Of a stretch of 64,000 nt of DNA, positions 43,733 to 52,995 are shown one piece after another (position 1 is the stretch's first letter; each line of letters starts with the position of its first letter). The stretch is from Streptomyces sp. MJM8645 (GTDB lineage Bacteria; Actinomycetota; Actinomycetes; Streptomycetales; Streptomycetaceae). Location of the stretch: positions 3,046,501 through 3,110,500 of the forward strand of contig NZ_LJJF01000001.1 of NCBI RefSeq assembly GCF_001625365.1, written 5' to 3'. Made by a program: the position numbers and the translations under genes. Under the pieces are notes generated by a model, which did not search any database, was not told the DNA's origin, and saw only the letters and a program-made list of their open reading frames with translations.

Positions 43733-44777
43733 GGAGGGTCTCCTTCCAGAGGTGGCACGCGCTGCGGCGGCCGGTGAGCTCCTTGCCGTCCTTGTCCGCC
43801 ACCTGGTGCAGCGCCGGGATCTCCGTGCGGCACAGGTCGGTGGCGACGTCACAGCGGGGGTTGAACGCGCAGCCGGCCGGGACCTTCAGCAGGTTCGGGG
43901 GCAGGCCCTTGATCGCGTACAGCTCCTGGCCCTTCTGGTCCAGGCGCGGGATGGAGCGGAGCAGGCCCTTGGTGTACGGGTGCGCCGGGTTGGCGTACAG
44001 GTCGTGCACCGGGGCGGTCTCGACGATCCGGCCGGCGTACATCACGGCGATCTTGTCCGCGACGTCGGCGACCACGCCGAGGTCGTGGGTGATCAGGATC
44101 AGGCCCATGTTGTACTCGGCCTGGAGCTCCGCGAGCAGGTCCATCACCTGGGCCTGGACGGTGACGTCCAGGGCGGTGGTGGGCTCGTCCGCGATGATCA
44201 GGTCGGGCTGCATGGAGAGCGCCATGGCGATCATGATGCGCTGGCGCATGCCGCCGGAGAACTGGTGCGGGTAGTCGCCGACGCGCTGCCTGGCGGCCGG
44301 GATGCGCACCCGGTCCATCAGCTCGATGGCCTTCTCCTTGGCGTCCTTCTTGGAAGCGCCCTGGTGCACCCGGAACATCTCGCCGAGCTGGTAGCCCACG
44401 CTGAGCACGGGGTTGAGCGAGGACAGCGCGTCCTGGAAGATCATCGCGATCTTCTGGCCGCGGATCCTGCGCCGCTCCTCGTTGCCCATCTTGAGCATGT
44501 CCTGGCCGCGGTACAGGATCTCGCCCTGCGTCACCTTGCCGGGCGGCATGTCCAGGATGCCCATGATGGTCTGGGCGGTCACGGACTTGCCGGAGCCGGA
44601 CTCTCCGAGCACGGCGAGCGTCTCGCCCGCCGCGACGGAGTAGTTGACGCCGTTCACGGCCTTCGCGATGCCGTCCCGGGTGTGGAACTCCACGTGGAGG
44701 TTCTTGACCTCCAGCAGCGGGGTGCCAACTTCGAGTCGGCCGCTCTTCTGGTTGTTGTTCTCGATCACGGTGGTCAT
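43725..44777 (-). CDS. Dipeptide/oligopeptide ABC ATPase (OppD/DppD type), operon A
   Basis: This 350-aa ATPase has Walker A GESGSGKS at 58-65, signature FSGGMRQRIMIAMALSMQP, Walker B LIIADEPTTALD and the H-loop ITHDLGVVADVAD. The C-terminal cluster GCAFNPRCDVATDLC has the oligo_HPY pattern. It powers peptide import with OppF and is coupled to it by an overlap. It starts 19 bases after oppC. Its N-terminus (TTVIENNNQKSG) is unique among the three copies. Confidence 0.93.
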   Translation of the reverse strand: MTTVIENNNQKSGRLEVGTPLLEVKNLHVEFHTRDGIAKAVNGVNYSVAAGETLAVLGESGSGKSVTAQTIMGILDMPPGKVTQGEILYRGQDMLKMGNEERRRIRGQKIAMIFQDALSSLNPVLSVGYQLGEMFRVHQGASKKDAKEKAIELMDRVRIPAARQRVGDYPHQFSGGMRQRIMIAMALSMQPDLIIADEPTTALDVTVQAQVMDLLAELQAEYNMGLILITHDLGVVADVADKIAVMYAGRIVETAPVHDLYANPAHPYTKGLLRSIPRLDQKGQELYAIKGLPPNLLKVPAGCAFNPRCDVATDLCRTEIPALHQVADKDGKELTGRRSACHLWKETLHG

Positions 44778-44796
44778 CGGGTCGTCACCTCTTCTC

Positions 44797-45741
44797 TCAG
44801 CGGAGCTTCGGGTCGAGGGCGTCGCGCACCGCGTCGCCGAGCATGATGAAGGCCAGAACCGTGAGGCTCAGCATTCCGGCGGGGAAGAACAGGGCGAACG
44901 GAGCGGTCCGGATCACCTTCTGGGCGGTGTTGATGTCGATGCCCCAGGAGATGGTCGGGTCCTGCAGACCGATGCCGAGGAAGCTCAGCGTCGCCTCGGT
45001 GGCGATGTAGCCGCCGAGCGCGATGGTGGCGACGACGATCACGGGGGCGACCGCGTTCGGCAGGATGTGCTTCCACAGGATCCGGCTGGTGCCGGCGCCG
45101 AGCGCCTTGGCCGCCGTCACGAAGTCGGCCTGCTTGATGGTGATGACCGAACCGCGCATGACACGGGTCATCTGGGTCCAGCCCAGGGCGACCAGTGCGA
45201 ACACCACGCTCCAGATGGTGCGCGAGGTGAAGGCGTTGAGGATCACCAGGGCGCCGAGCAGCAGCGGGATGCCGAAGAAGATGTCGGTGACCCGGGAGAT
45301 GATCGTGTCGACCCAGCCACCGAAGTAGCCGGCCAGCATGCCGGTGATGCTGCCGAGGATGGTCACACCCGCGGTGACGCAGATGCCGACGACGACCGAG
45401 GCACGGGCCCCGTAGATCACCCGGGCGTAGATGCTGCGGCCCTGGAGGTCGTAGCCGAACCAGTCGGCCTGGAAGAAGTGGCTGTAGTTCGGCTTCGTCA
45501 GGTAGTGCGCGCGCAGGTCGCCTGCGCGCGGGTCCGCCGAAGTGAACAGCCCGGGGGCGATCGCGATGACGATCAGCAGCAGGATCAGCAGCGCGGAGAT
45601 CACGAAGATCGGCTTGCGGCGCAGGTCGTGCCAGGCGTCGGAGCCGAGGCTGCGGGCCTTCTCGGGCTTGGCCGCCGCGGTGTCGGCGGCGCGCTGGGCC
45701 GGGATCTCCTCGGCCGTCTTCTTCTCGGTCAGGTCAGGCAT
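44797..45741 (-). CDS. Peptide ABC transporter permease (OppC/DppC type), operon A
   Basis: This 314-aa permease has an N-terminal cytoplasmic arm, an OppC_N helix (RRKPIFVISALLILLLIVIAI) and the BPD_transp_1 domain. The EAA loop is LGAGTSRILWKHILPNAVAPVIV. It forms the channel with OppB. The ATG overlaps the oppB stop by eight bases. A 119-base block (44932-45050) is identical to oppC of operon B, stronger conservation than protein selection alone requires. Confidence 0.93.
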   Translation of the reverse strand: MPDLTEKKTAEEIPAQRAADTAAAKPEKARSLGSDAWHDLRRKPIFVISALLILLLIVIAIAPGLFTSADPRAGDLRAHYLTKPNYSHFFQADWFGYDLQGRSIYARVIYGARASVVVGICVTAGVTILGSITGMLAGYFGGWVDTIISRVTDIFFGIPLLLGALVILNAFTSRTIWSVVFALVALGWTQMTRVMRGSVITIKQADFVTAAKALGAGTSRILWKHILPNAVAPVIVVATIALGGYIATEATLSFLGIGLQDPTISWGIDINTAQKVIRTAPFALFFPAGMLSLTVLAFIMLGDAVRDALDPKLR

Positions 45742-46660
45742 AACGGATCCTCGGGTCCAGGACCGCGTAAAGCAGGTCGACGATCAGGCCGGCGGCCAGG
45801 TACACGAGCACCAGGAAGGCCACGAAGCCGGAGACGGTCGTGCCCTCCTTCAGGTTGATCGCGTGGAAGAGCGCGTTACCGACACCCTTGACGTTGAAGA
45901 TGCCCTCGGTGACGATCGCGCCGCCCATCAGGGCGCCGAGGTCGGTGCCGAGGAAGGTGACCACCGGGATCATCGAGTTGCGGAGCAGGTGGGTGCCGAT
46001 CACCTTGCGCCGCGGCAGGCCCTTGGCCACCGCGGTGCGGACGTAGTCGGCCTTGATGTTCTCGGCTATGGAAGTACGGGTGAGGCGCGCCACGTACGCC
46101 AGCGACAGCGAGCCGAGCACGATGGCCGGCAGCATCAGCTGGGTGATGTCGTTCGAGTCCTGGACGGTCGGCGTGACCCACTTCAGGTCGTCCGCGAAGA
46201 CCGTCTGGAAGATGAAGCCGAGCACCGGAACCGGGATCGAGATCAGCAGCAGGGTCATGACCAGGGTGCCCTTGTCGAACGCCTTGCCCCGGCGAAGACC
46301 GGCGAACAGGCCGACAGAGACGCCCAGCACGATCTCGATGATGAAGGCCAGCAGCGCCAGCCGGACCGTGACCGGCAGCGCCTCGGTGATCACATCGAGC
46401 ACCGGCCGTCCGGCCAGGGTGGTTCCGAAGTCACCGGTGAGCAGTTTCCCCATGTAATCGACGTACTGCTCGTACCACGGCTTGTCGAAGCCCATCTGGT
46501 GGGTCAGTGCGGCGAGCTGGGCCGGGTCCGGCGCCTTGTCGCCCCACATCGCGGCCACCGGGTCACCCGGCAGCAAGTGCACCATGACAAAGATGAGCAA
46601 GGTCGTTCCGAAGAAGACCGGGATCATCTGGAGCAGTCGCCTCGCGACAAAGCGCCCCAT
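45734..46660 (-). CDS. Peptide ABC transporter permease (OppB/DppB type), operon A
   Basis: This 308-aa permease begins MGRFVARRLLQMIPVFFGTT at ATG 46660, with GGAGG five bases upstream. The frame extension to 46765 is not supported. BPD_transp_1 follows, with the EAA loop AVAKGLPRRKVIGTHLLRNSMIPVVTF. It is the same length as the operon B twin. A stem-loop (46721-46774) separates it from the lipoprotein gene upstream. Confidence 0.93.
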   Translation of the reverse strand: MGRFVARRLLQMIPVFFGTTLLIFVMVHLLPGDPVAAMWGDKAPDPAQLAALTHQMGFDKPWYEQYVDYMGKLLTGDFGTTLAGRPVLDVITEALPVTVRLALLAFIIEIVLGVSVGLFAGLRRGKAFDKGTLVMTLLLISIPVPVLGFIFQTVFADDLKWVTPTVQDSNDITQLMLPAIVLGSLSLAYVARLTRTSIAENIKADYVRTAVAKGLPRRKVIGTHLLRNSMIPVVTFLGTDLGALMGGAIVTEGIFNVKGVGNALFHAINLKEGTTVSGFVAFLVLVYLAAGLIVDLLYAVLDPRIRYA

Positions 46661-46720
46661 CGTGCCTCCATGTATGACTCTGCCGGGCCCGTCATCCCGG
46701 CCAGAGATAAGTCGGCGTGC

Positions 46721-46774
46721 CAACGGCCGGTGCCAGTCCTCGCCCTTGTGGGGATGGACGGGCACCGGCCGTTG
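46721..46774 (-). terminator. Intra-operon hairpin between lipoprotein and permease genes, operon A
   Basis: A perfect 14-bp stem (46721-46734 with 46761-46774) around a 26-base loop lies between the lipoprotein stop and oppB. It may be an attenuator or an mRNA 3'-end stabiliser that raises the binding protein over the channel. Confidence 0.6.
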
Positions 46775-46800
46775 TCACCGGGTCAGGCGGTGCCGACCGA

Positions 46801-48438
46801 TTACTTCTTCTTGACCTCGACGTCGGTGTAGACCGGGTTGCCGAAGGAGTCGAACTTCACGTTCTGGACGTTGTTGGACCAGCCGGAGCTGGTCTTGTAG
46901 TACCAGAGCGGGATGGCCGGCATGTCCTTGGCCAGGACGGCCTCGGCCTGCTGGTAGAGCTCCGCGGTCTTCTCGACCGAGGTGGCCGCGTCGGCCTCCT
47001 TGGAGAGCTTGTCGAACTCCGGGCTGGAGTAGCCGGCGTCGTTCGCGGCGGCACCGGTGCCGTAGACGTCGCGCAGGAAGTTCGCGTTCAGCGGGTAGTC
47101 CTGCACCCAGCCGGTACGCATCATGCTCGACACCTGACGCTTGGTCACCAGGTCGCGCGAGGTCTTGAAGTCGGGCTTCGGGTCACCGAGGCACTCGACG
47201 CCGGTGGCCTGGCGGATCGAGTTGCAGACCGCGTCGACCCACTCCTTGTGACCGCCATCGGAGTTGTACAGGATGGTGATCTTGTTACCGGGGACACCGT
47301 TGCCCTCGGCGATGAGCTGCTTGGCCTTCGCCGGGTCGTACTTGCAGGCGTCGCCGCAGCTGCCGGCCTTGAAGCCCATGACGCCGGGCGCCACGAACGC
47401 GTCGGCGGGCTGACGCGTGCCGTTCAGCACGGTCTTGGTGATGGTGTCACGGTCGATGGCCATCGACAGGCCCTGGCGGACCTTGGCCTTCTCCGGAGCG
47501 TTCCACTCGGCGTTGTACAGCGCGAAGGAGATGTTCTGGATGGCGCCCTGCGGCTGGTCGACCGCGCGCTTGCCCAGGTCGTCCTTGTACTTGGGCAGGT
47601 CGGTCGAGTCGACCTGGTCCAGGACGTCGAGGGTGTCCGACATCAGGTCCTTGTACGCGGCCTCACCGGAGGTGTAGTTCCGGAAGACGATGCCGCCGTT
47701 CTTGGCCTTGTTGACGCCCGCGTACTTGTCGTAGGCGGCCAGGGTGATGGCCTTGTTGTGCTCCCACGAGACGAACTTGTACGGGCCGTTGCCGACCGGC
47801 TTCTGGCCGTAGCCCGCCGGGTCGGAGAAGAACCCGGTCGGCAGCGGGTAGAAGGCCGAGTAGCCGAGCTTGTACGTGAAGTACGAGACCGGGCTGGTCA
47901 GCTCGATGGTGAAGTGCGTGTCGTCGACGACCTTCAGACCGGACATGGTGTCGGCGGTCGGGTCACCCTTCTCCGGGTGAACGGCGTCGTAGCCGACGAT
48001 GTCGGAGAACCAGTCCGAGTTGATCTGGTTGTTCTTGGTGTTCGCCGACCAGTTCCAGGAGTCCACGAAGGACTTGGCCGTCACCGGGGTGCCGTCGTGG
48101 AAAGTCCAACCGGACTTCAGCGTGACGGTGTAGCTCTTGGAGTCAGTGGTCTCGATCTTGTCGGCCACCTGGTTACGCAGGGCGCCGGTGGCGGGGTCGT
48201 AGTCGACAAGGCCCTGGAAGAGCTGCTTGACGATGCGGCCGCCCTGGTTCTCCATGGCGTTGGCCGGCTGCAGCGGACGCTGCGGCTCGCCGCTCTGGTA
48301 GCTGAACACGCCCTGGGCGTTGACCGCAGCGCCATCGGAGCTGCTCCCACCGGTGGAACCGCCACTGCTACAAGCAGTCGCGGCGAGGGCGACCGCAACA
48401 GCTGCGACAACCCACTTGGCCTGGCTCCCACCACGCAT
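46801..48438 (-). CDS. Peptide-binding lipoprotein, SBP_bac_5 (BldKB-like), operon A
   Basis: This 545-aa receptor has a lipoprotein signal with Cys23 (AATAC), a Gly/Ser tether and the SBP_bac_5 fold (SYQSGEPQRPLQPANAMENQG; SFVDSWNWSANTKNNQ; KVRQGLSMAIDRDTIT). It resembles BldKB, the S. coelicolor receptor needed for aerial growth, and lies next to typA as the bldK locus does from memory. Yet here the lipoprotein gene comes first in its operon, unlike bldK. AGGAGG nine bases before ATG 48438 sets the start. Its 5' region is AT-rich. Confidence 0.92.
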   Translation of the reverse strand: MRGGSQAKWVVAAVAVALAATACSSGGSTGGSSSDGAAVNAQGVFSYQSGEPQRPLQPANAMENQGGRIVKQLFQGLVDYDPATGALRNQVADKIETTDSKSYTVTLKSGWTFHDGTPVTAKSFVDSWNWSANTKNNQINSDWFSDIVGYDAVHPEKGDPTADTMSGLKVVDDTHFTIELTSPVSYFTYKLGYSAFYPLPTGFFSDPAGYGQKPVGNGPYKFVSWEHNKAITLAAYDKYAGVNKAKNGGIVFRNYTSGEAAYKDLMSDTLDVLDQVDSTDLPKYKDDLGKRAVDQPQGAIQNISFALYNAEWNAPEKAKVRQGLSMAIDRDTITKTVLNGTRQPADAFVAPGVMGFKAGSCGDACKYDPAKAKQLIAEGNGVPGNKITILYNSDGGHKEWVDAVCNSIRQATGVECLGDPKPDFKTSRDLVTKRQVSSMMRTGWVQDYPLNANFLRDVYGTGAAANDAGYSSPEFDKLSKEADAATSVEKTAELYQQAEAVLAKDMPAIPLWYYKTSSGWSNNVQNVKFDSFGNPVYTDVEVKKK

Positions 48439-48800
48439 CGGTGTGCCTCCTGAATTCGACGTTGCAACGAGGAGGGCACTGCGGACGGGTGTTACCTGGC
48501 CCGCTGTGCCGTCCGCGCTCGTGGTTTCGGCGCGCACCCCTGCGCGTCACCCTTGACCCGAGCCTGACTGCACCCACTATCCGTCACGCACGGACACGAA
48601 AGTGACCAGTGACGATCTCAATTAGGTCACATGAACAGTCGGTAAGTTTCGAAAACCGGACATAAGAGACATAGCCAGACAGGCACCAAACGGACAGTCG
48701 TCATGAATGACGAACTGTCACGTTCGCTCAGCGGACACCTGGGAGTGATGAGCGCTATTCCGTTAATACGCCCGTCGACAACTTGGAGTAGTTGAAAAAG
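48439..48800 (-). promoter_or_regulatory. AT-rich upstream region of operon A with inverted repeats
   Basis: Between the lipoprotein start and the typA terminator, about 360 bases have no gene. From about 48590 to 48800 the sequence is clearly AT-richer than its surroundings. It holds an imperfect dyad, GACAGTCGTCAT (48693-48704) with ATGACG-A-ACTGTC (48707-48719), and AGTGAC (48601-48606) facing GTCAC (48626-48630), which loosely fits the BldD half-site pattern. Promoters and repressor sites for operon A probably lie here; no regulator is proven. Confidence 0.45.
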
Positions 48801-48833
48801 TTCGCCCCCCTCTCCATGGGAAAGGGGGGCGAA
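48801..48833 (-). terminator. Intrinsic terminator of typA
   Basis: TTCGCCCCCCT (48801-48811) pairs with AGGGGGGCGAA (48823-48833). On the minus strand the stem is followed directly by CTTTTTC, a true T-tract, the clearest factor-independent terminator in the window. A smaller CCGGCC-AAA-GGCCGG hairpin (48839-48853) precedes it. Confidence 0.88.
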
Positions 48834-48867
48834 GCATTCCGGCCAAAGGCCGGTCAAGCCGTCCGGA

Positions 48868-50772
48868 TCACGCCTTCTTGGCGCGCGAGGCGGTGCGGCC
48901 GCGGTCCTTCGCGTCGAGGACGACCTTACGGATGCGAACCGTCTCCGGGGTCACCTCGATGCACTCGTCCTCGCGGCAGAACTCCAGCGACTGCTCCAGC
49001 GAGAGCTTGCGCGGCGGGACGATCGACTCGGCCACGTCTGCGTTCGAGGAACGCATGTTGGTGAGCTTCTTCTCCTTGGTGATGTTGACGTCCATGTCGT
49101 CGGCGCGCGAGTTCTCGCCGACGATCATGCCCTCGTACACCTCGGTGCCCGGCTCGCAGAAGAGCACGCCGCGCTCCTGGAGGTTGGTCATCGCGAAGGC
49201 GGTGACCACACCGGACCGGTCGGCGACCAGCGAACCGTTGTTACGGGTCGTCAGGGTGCCGAACCACGGCTCGTGGCCCTCGTGGATCGAGTGCGCGATG
49301 CCGGTGCCGCGGGTGCTGGTGAGGAACTCGGTCCGGAAACCGATCAGACCGCGGGACGGGACGACGAACTCCATCCGGACCCAGCCCGAGCCGTGGTTGG
49401 ACATGTTGTCCATCCGGCCCTTGCGGACGCCCATGAGCTGCGTGACCGCGCCCATGTGCTCCTCCGGCACGTCCACCGTGAGGCGCTCGACCGGCTCGTG
49501 GGTCTTGCCGTTGACCTGCTTGGTGACGACCTGCGGCTTGCCGACGGTCAGCTCGAAGCCCTCGCGGCGCATGGTCTCGATCAGGATGGCCAGCGCCAGC
49601 TCACCACGGCCCTGCACCTCCCAGGCGTCCGGGCGCTCGGTCTCCAGGACGCGCAGCGAGACGTTACCGATCAGCTCGCGGTCCAGGCGATCCTTCACCT
49701 GGCGGGCGGTGACCTTGCGGTCCACCTTGCCGCTGGACTTCGCGTCCGCGCCCTTGCCGCTGCCGCCACGGCCGACCAGCGGCGAGGTGTTGGTGCCGAT
49801 GGTCATCGAGATGGCCGGCTCGTCCACCGTGATCAGCGGCAGCGCGATCGGGTTCTCCGGGTCGGCGAGGGTCTCGCCGATCATGATCTCGGAGATGCCG
49901 GCGACGGCGCAGATGTCACCCGGGCCCGCCACCTCGGCCGGCTTGCGGGTGAGCGCCTCGGTCATCAGCAGCTCCGAGATGCGGACGCTGGAGATGGTGC
50001 CGTCGCGCTTGATCCAGGCCACGGTCTGGCCCTTGCGCAGCTCGCCCTGCTCGACGCGCAGCAGCGCGATGCGGCCGAGGAAGTTGTCGGCGTCGAGGTT
50101 GGTGACGTGGGCCTGGAGCGGCGCGTCGGCCTCGTACGTCGGGGCCGGGACGTGCTCCAGCAGGGTGGAGAAGAACGGCTCCAGGCTGGTGCTGTCGGCC
50201 GGGACGGTGCCGTTCTCCGGCTTGGTCAGCGAGGCGACGCCGTCACGGGCACAGGCGTAGACGATCGGGAACTCGATCTGGTCCTCGTCCGCGTCCAGGT
50301 CCAGGAACAGGTCGTAGGTCTCGTTGATGACCTCGTCGATCCGGGAGTCCGGGCGGTCCGTCTTGTTGATGCAGAGGATGACGGGCAGCCGGGCGGTGAG
50401 CGCCTTGCGGAGCACGAAGCGCGTCTGCGGCAGCGGGCCCTCGGAGGCGTCGACCAGCAGGACGACGGCGTCCACCATCGACAGACCGCGCTCGACCTCG
50501 CCACCGAAGTCGGCGTGGCCCGGGGTGTCGATGATGTTGATGGTGATCGGCGCGCCACCATCCTTCGGGTGGTACTTGACGGCGGTGTTCTTCGCGAGAA
50601 TGGTGATGCCCTTCTCGCGCTCCAGGTCGTTCGAGTCCATCATCCGGTCGTCGAGGTGCTGGTGGGCGGCGAAGGCGCCGGCCTGCTTCAGCATGGCGTC
50701 GACCAGAGTGGTCTTGCCGTGGTCGACGTGGGCGACGATAGCGACGTTGCGGATGTCGTTGCGCGTGGGCAT
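48868..50772 (-). CDS. typA: Translational GTPase TypA/BipA
   Basis: TypA is an EF-G-like ribosome-binding GTPase linked to 50S assembly and stress growth. This 634-aa protein has G1 AHVDHGKTTL (14-23), G2 EREKGITI, G3 DTPGHADFGGE and G4 NKTDRPD, followed by domains II, III and V and the TypA-specific C-terminal domain. ATG 50772 (MPTRNDIRNVAIVAH) is the expected start; the longer frame to 50976 is a read-through of the leader. AGGAG is about 12 bases away, longer than usual. It has its own strong terminator. Confidence 0.95.
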   Translation of the reverse strand: MPTRNDIRNVAIVAHVDHGKTTLVDAMLKQAGAFAAHQHLDDRMMDSNDLEREKGITILAKNTAVKYHPKDGGAPITINIIDTPGHADFGGEVERGLSMVDAVVLLVDASEGPLPQTRFVLRKALTARLPVILCINKTDRPDSRIDEVINETYDLFLDLDADEDQIEFPIVYACARDGVASLTKPENGTVPADSTSLEPFFSTLLEHVPAPTYEADAPLQAHVTNLDADNFLGRIALLRVEQGELRKGQTVAWIKRDGTISSVRISELLMTEALTRKPAEVAGPGDICAVAGISEIMIGETLADPENPIALPLITVDEPAISMTIGTNTSPLVGRGGSGKGADAKSSGKVDRKVTARQVKDRLDRELIGNVSLRVLETERPDAWEVQGRGELALAILIETMRREGFELTVGKPQVVTKQVNGKTHEPVERLTVDVPEEHMGAVTQLMGVRKGRMDNMSNHGSGWVRMEFVVPSRGLIGFRTEFLTSTRGTGIAHSIHEGHEPWFGTLTTRNNGSLVADRSGVVTAFAMTNLQERGVLFCEPGTEVYEGMIVGENSRADDMDVNITKEKKLTNMRSSNADVAESIVPPRKLSLEQSLEFCREDECIEVTPETVRIRKVVLDAKDRGRTASRAKKA

Positions 50773-51044
50773 GCCTAGCTGATTCTCCTGGAATCGTGGG
50801 TTGCGGCGCCCGGCCGCGAGACGCCGACCAGCGATCCCTTTGGATCGCCGCCGCCCGTTCCGCCTGCTACTACCGGTCCACCCGCCGTGGCAACGGACAT
50901 GCCTCGGCTTCCTCCTATCGTACGGGGAAGCGCCCAGGTGAGCAGAAACGGGCAGGTCGGGCGGGATCAAGATCACAGACAGGTCACCCGTTCGTCACCC
51001 GGTGTTCGCTCTCCGACCGGCTCCGACGGGCCCGGGGGAGGGGC

Positions 51045-52901
51045 TCAACCGCTCCACCCCACGTCCTGGAAGCGCGGCCAGCCGTACCCCCAGACCCCGG
51101 CGCCCGCGACGCCCGCCCGGACGCCGACCAGCTCGGGCCGCTGGTAGAGCGGCACCGAGTGGCCGAGCTGCCAGATCCGCACGTCCGCCTCCTGGAGCAG
51201 GCCGAGCCGGGCGGCCGGGTCGAGCTCGGCGGTGGCGCGGTCGAAGAGCCGGTCGATCTCCTCGGTTCCGCTGCGGGCGTAGTTGCTGCCGAGGTCGAGG
51301 GTGCCGTCGGCGTCGGGCCGGGGCTTGGCGTAGACGGGCCGCTGCTCGCTCGCCGGGCTGGTGCCGGCGGGCCAGGAGAACAGGGCGAGGTCGTACTCCC
51401 CGGCGGCCAACTGGTCCTGGACGAAGGTGTCGGCGGACGCCGTCACGGCCTTCACCTCGACACCGGACTCGCCGAGGTCGGCGGTGAGCGCGTCGGCGGT
51501 CCGCTTGGCGGTCGCGGAGCCGGCCGGGACGAGCAGGGTGAGGGTGAGCTCCTTGTCGTCCTTGGTGCGGGTGCCGCCGGTGTCGGGCCGCTTCCAGCCC
51601 GCCTCGTCGAACAGCCGGGCGGCGTCGGCCGGGCCGGCGGCCGCACTGTTGTCGCGGTAGCCGTCCTGGTCGCCGGCGAGCAGGTGGCTGCCCAGCGGGG
51701 CGCCGGGCAGGCCGAGCGGGGTGAGCGCGGCGTCGGCGATCCGCCGCCGGTCGACGGCGCGGGTCAGGGCGAGCCGCAGGGCCGGGTCGGCGAGCGGGCC
51801 GTGGGCGGAGTTGAGGGTGAGCTGGGTGAGCGAGGCGCCGACGGCCCGGTGCACGATGACGCCGTGCAGTCCCTCGGCCCGCCGCAGGGCCAGCGCCGCG
51901 GCCTCGGGTGCGGCGCCCGGGGGCGCGGCCTCGGCGGTCGGCGTGCCGGAGGCGGCCGGGGTGTCGGTCGGCGCGGCGGAGGCGGTGGGCGTGGCGGAGG
52001 CGGCCGGAGCGGGCGCGGGCACCGCCTGGTCCACCGCTGCGGTGAGCGGGGCGATGTCCAGCCGGTTCTGGTCGAGCGCGTCCAGCCGGCCCTCCGGCGG
52101 CGCGGCGATGAACTCGATCCGGTCGGTCTTCGGCTGGTCCCCCCACCACCGCGGGTTGCGGGCGAGGACGACCTGCCCGCCCGCGGCGTCGTACCCGGAG
52201 ACGGTGTACGGCCCGGCGCTCAGGTGCTCGCCGCCGGTCAGCGCCCGGTTGAACGCGGCCGGGGTGGCCGTCTCGGCCGCCGGGTAGAGCGGGCCGAACA
52301 GCGAGCGCCATTCGGCGTACGGGCGCCGGAAGGTCACCCGGACTTCGTGCGGGTCGGCGCCCTGGGCGATCGCCTCGATGGCGTCGTACCCGGCCGGGCG
52401 GCCGCCCTGGTAGGCCGGGTCGAGGCCGGAGAGGGCGGCCCGCTGGGCGGTCAGGTCGGCCGCCGTGAGCGGGCTGCCGTCGCTCCAGACCGCGCGCGGG
52501 TTGAGCCGGTAGGTGACGACCTGCGGCTGCTTCCCGGGCGGGGTGGACTCGGCGCCGACCAGGTAGTCCGGGTCGGGGACGAGCCGGCCGTGCCCGTCGG
52601 GCCGGAACAGCGAGGGGTAGAGGGCGTGCGCGAGCAGTGCCGAGTCGGCGGTCGCCTCGCCCTGGTAGACGTTGAGCGTGGCCGGGACGCCGTCCACGGC
52701 CCAGCGCAGCTTGCCGCCGCCCCGGACGGCGGTGCGGTCGGCGGTCCGGACGTCCCCGGTGCCGGAGGTGGGGTCGGCCGAGGCCGGCGCGGGGTCGGGG
52801 GTACGGGCCGGATCCGGGCCGTCGGAGCAGCCGCCGAGGCCGGCGGCGAGCAGCAGCGCGACGGCTGCGGTGGTGAGCTGGCGGACGCGCATGGCGGCCA
52901 T
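51045..52901 (-). CDS. Peptide-binding lipoprotein, SBP_bac_5 (LpqW-like) with a Pro/Ala/Thr insertion
   Basis: This 618-aa protein has a lipoprotein signal with Cys25 (LGGC), then the SBP_bac_5 fold (RLNPRAVWSDGSPLT; NPRWWGDQPKTDRIEF). About residues 290-345 form a low-complexity insertion (APAPAASATPTASAAPTDT) that replaces a normal loop; the paralogue at 33699 lacks it. No permease gene adjoins it. Start candidates are ATG 52901, ATG 52892 and GTG 52937, none with a strong ribosome site. It may serve as an extra receptor for the nearby transporters or have an LpqW-like envelope role. Confidence 0.85.
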   Translation of the reverse strand: MAAMRVRQLTTAAVALLLAAGLGGCSDGPDPARTPDPAPASADPTSGTGDVRTADRTAVRGGGKLRWAVDGVPATLNVYQGEATADSALLAHALYPSLFRPDGHGRLVPDPDYLVGAESTPPGKQPQVVTYRLNPRAVWSDGSPLTAADLTAQRAALSGLDPAYQGGRPAGYDAIEAIAQGADPHEVRVTFRRPYAEWRSLFGPLYPAAETATPAAFNRALTGGEHLSAGPYTVSGYDAAGGQVVLARNPRWWGDQPKTDRIEFIAAPPEGRLDALDQNRLDIAPLTAAVDQAVPAPAPAASATPTASAAPTDTPAASGTPTAEAAPPGAAPEAAALALRRAEGLHGVIVHRAVGASLTQLTLNSAHGPLADPALRLALTRAVDRRRIADAALTPLGLPGAPLGSHLLAGDQDGYRDNSAAAGPADAARLFDEAGWKRPDTGGTRTKDDKELTLTLLVPAGSATAKRTADALTADLGESGVEVKAVTASADTFVQDQLAAGEYDLALFSWPAGTSPASEQRPVYAKPRPDADGTLDLGSNYARSGTEEIDRLFDRATAELDPAARLGLLQEADVRIWQLGHSVPLYQRPELVGVRAGVAGAGVWGYGWPRFQDVGWSG

Positions 52902-52995
52902 GGAACGCCGTCCGGGTGCCCGGGCCCGGGCCGACACGGCGGACCGCCCGCCGACTGCACCCGGACGGCCGAACCGCCGAGGGCCTCCAGCCGCC

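Noticed and set aside
36643..48438. Transposon-mediated duplication of the peptide operons
   Set aside because: No transposase, terminal inverted repeats or target-site duplication is seen at the borders, so simple tandem duplication by recombination is preferred.
46801..48438. Naming operon A bldKA-KE outright
   Set aside because: The binding protein gene is first here, whereas bldK has a permease first from memory. Position alone does not prove orthology.
48439..48867. Small ORFs in the AT-rich gap, such as 48627-48857 minus
   Set aside because: The codons are unlike neighbouring genes, no ribosome site is present, and the frame runs through the typA terminator.
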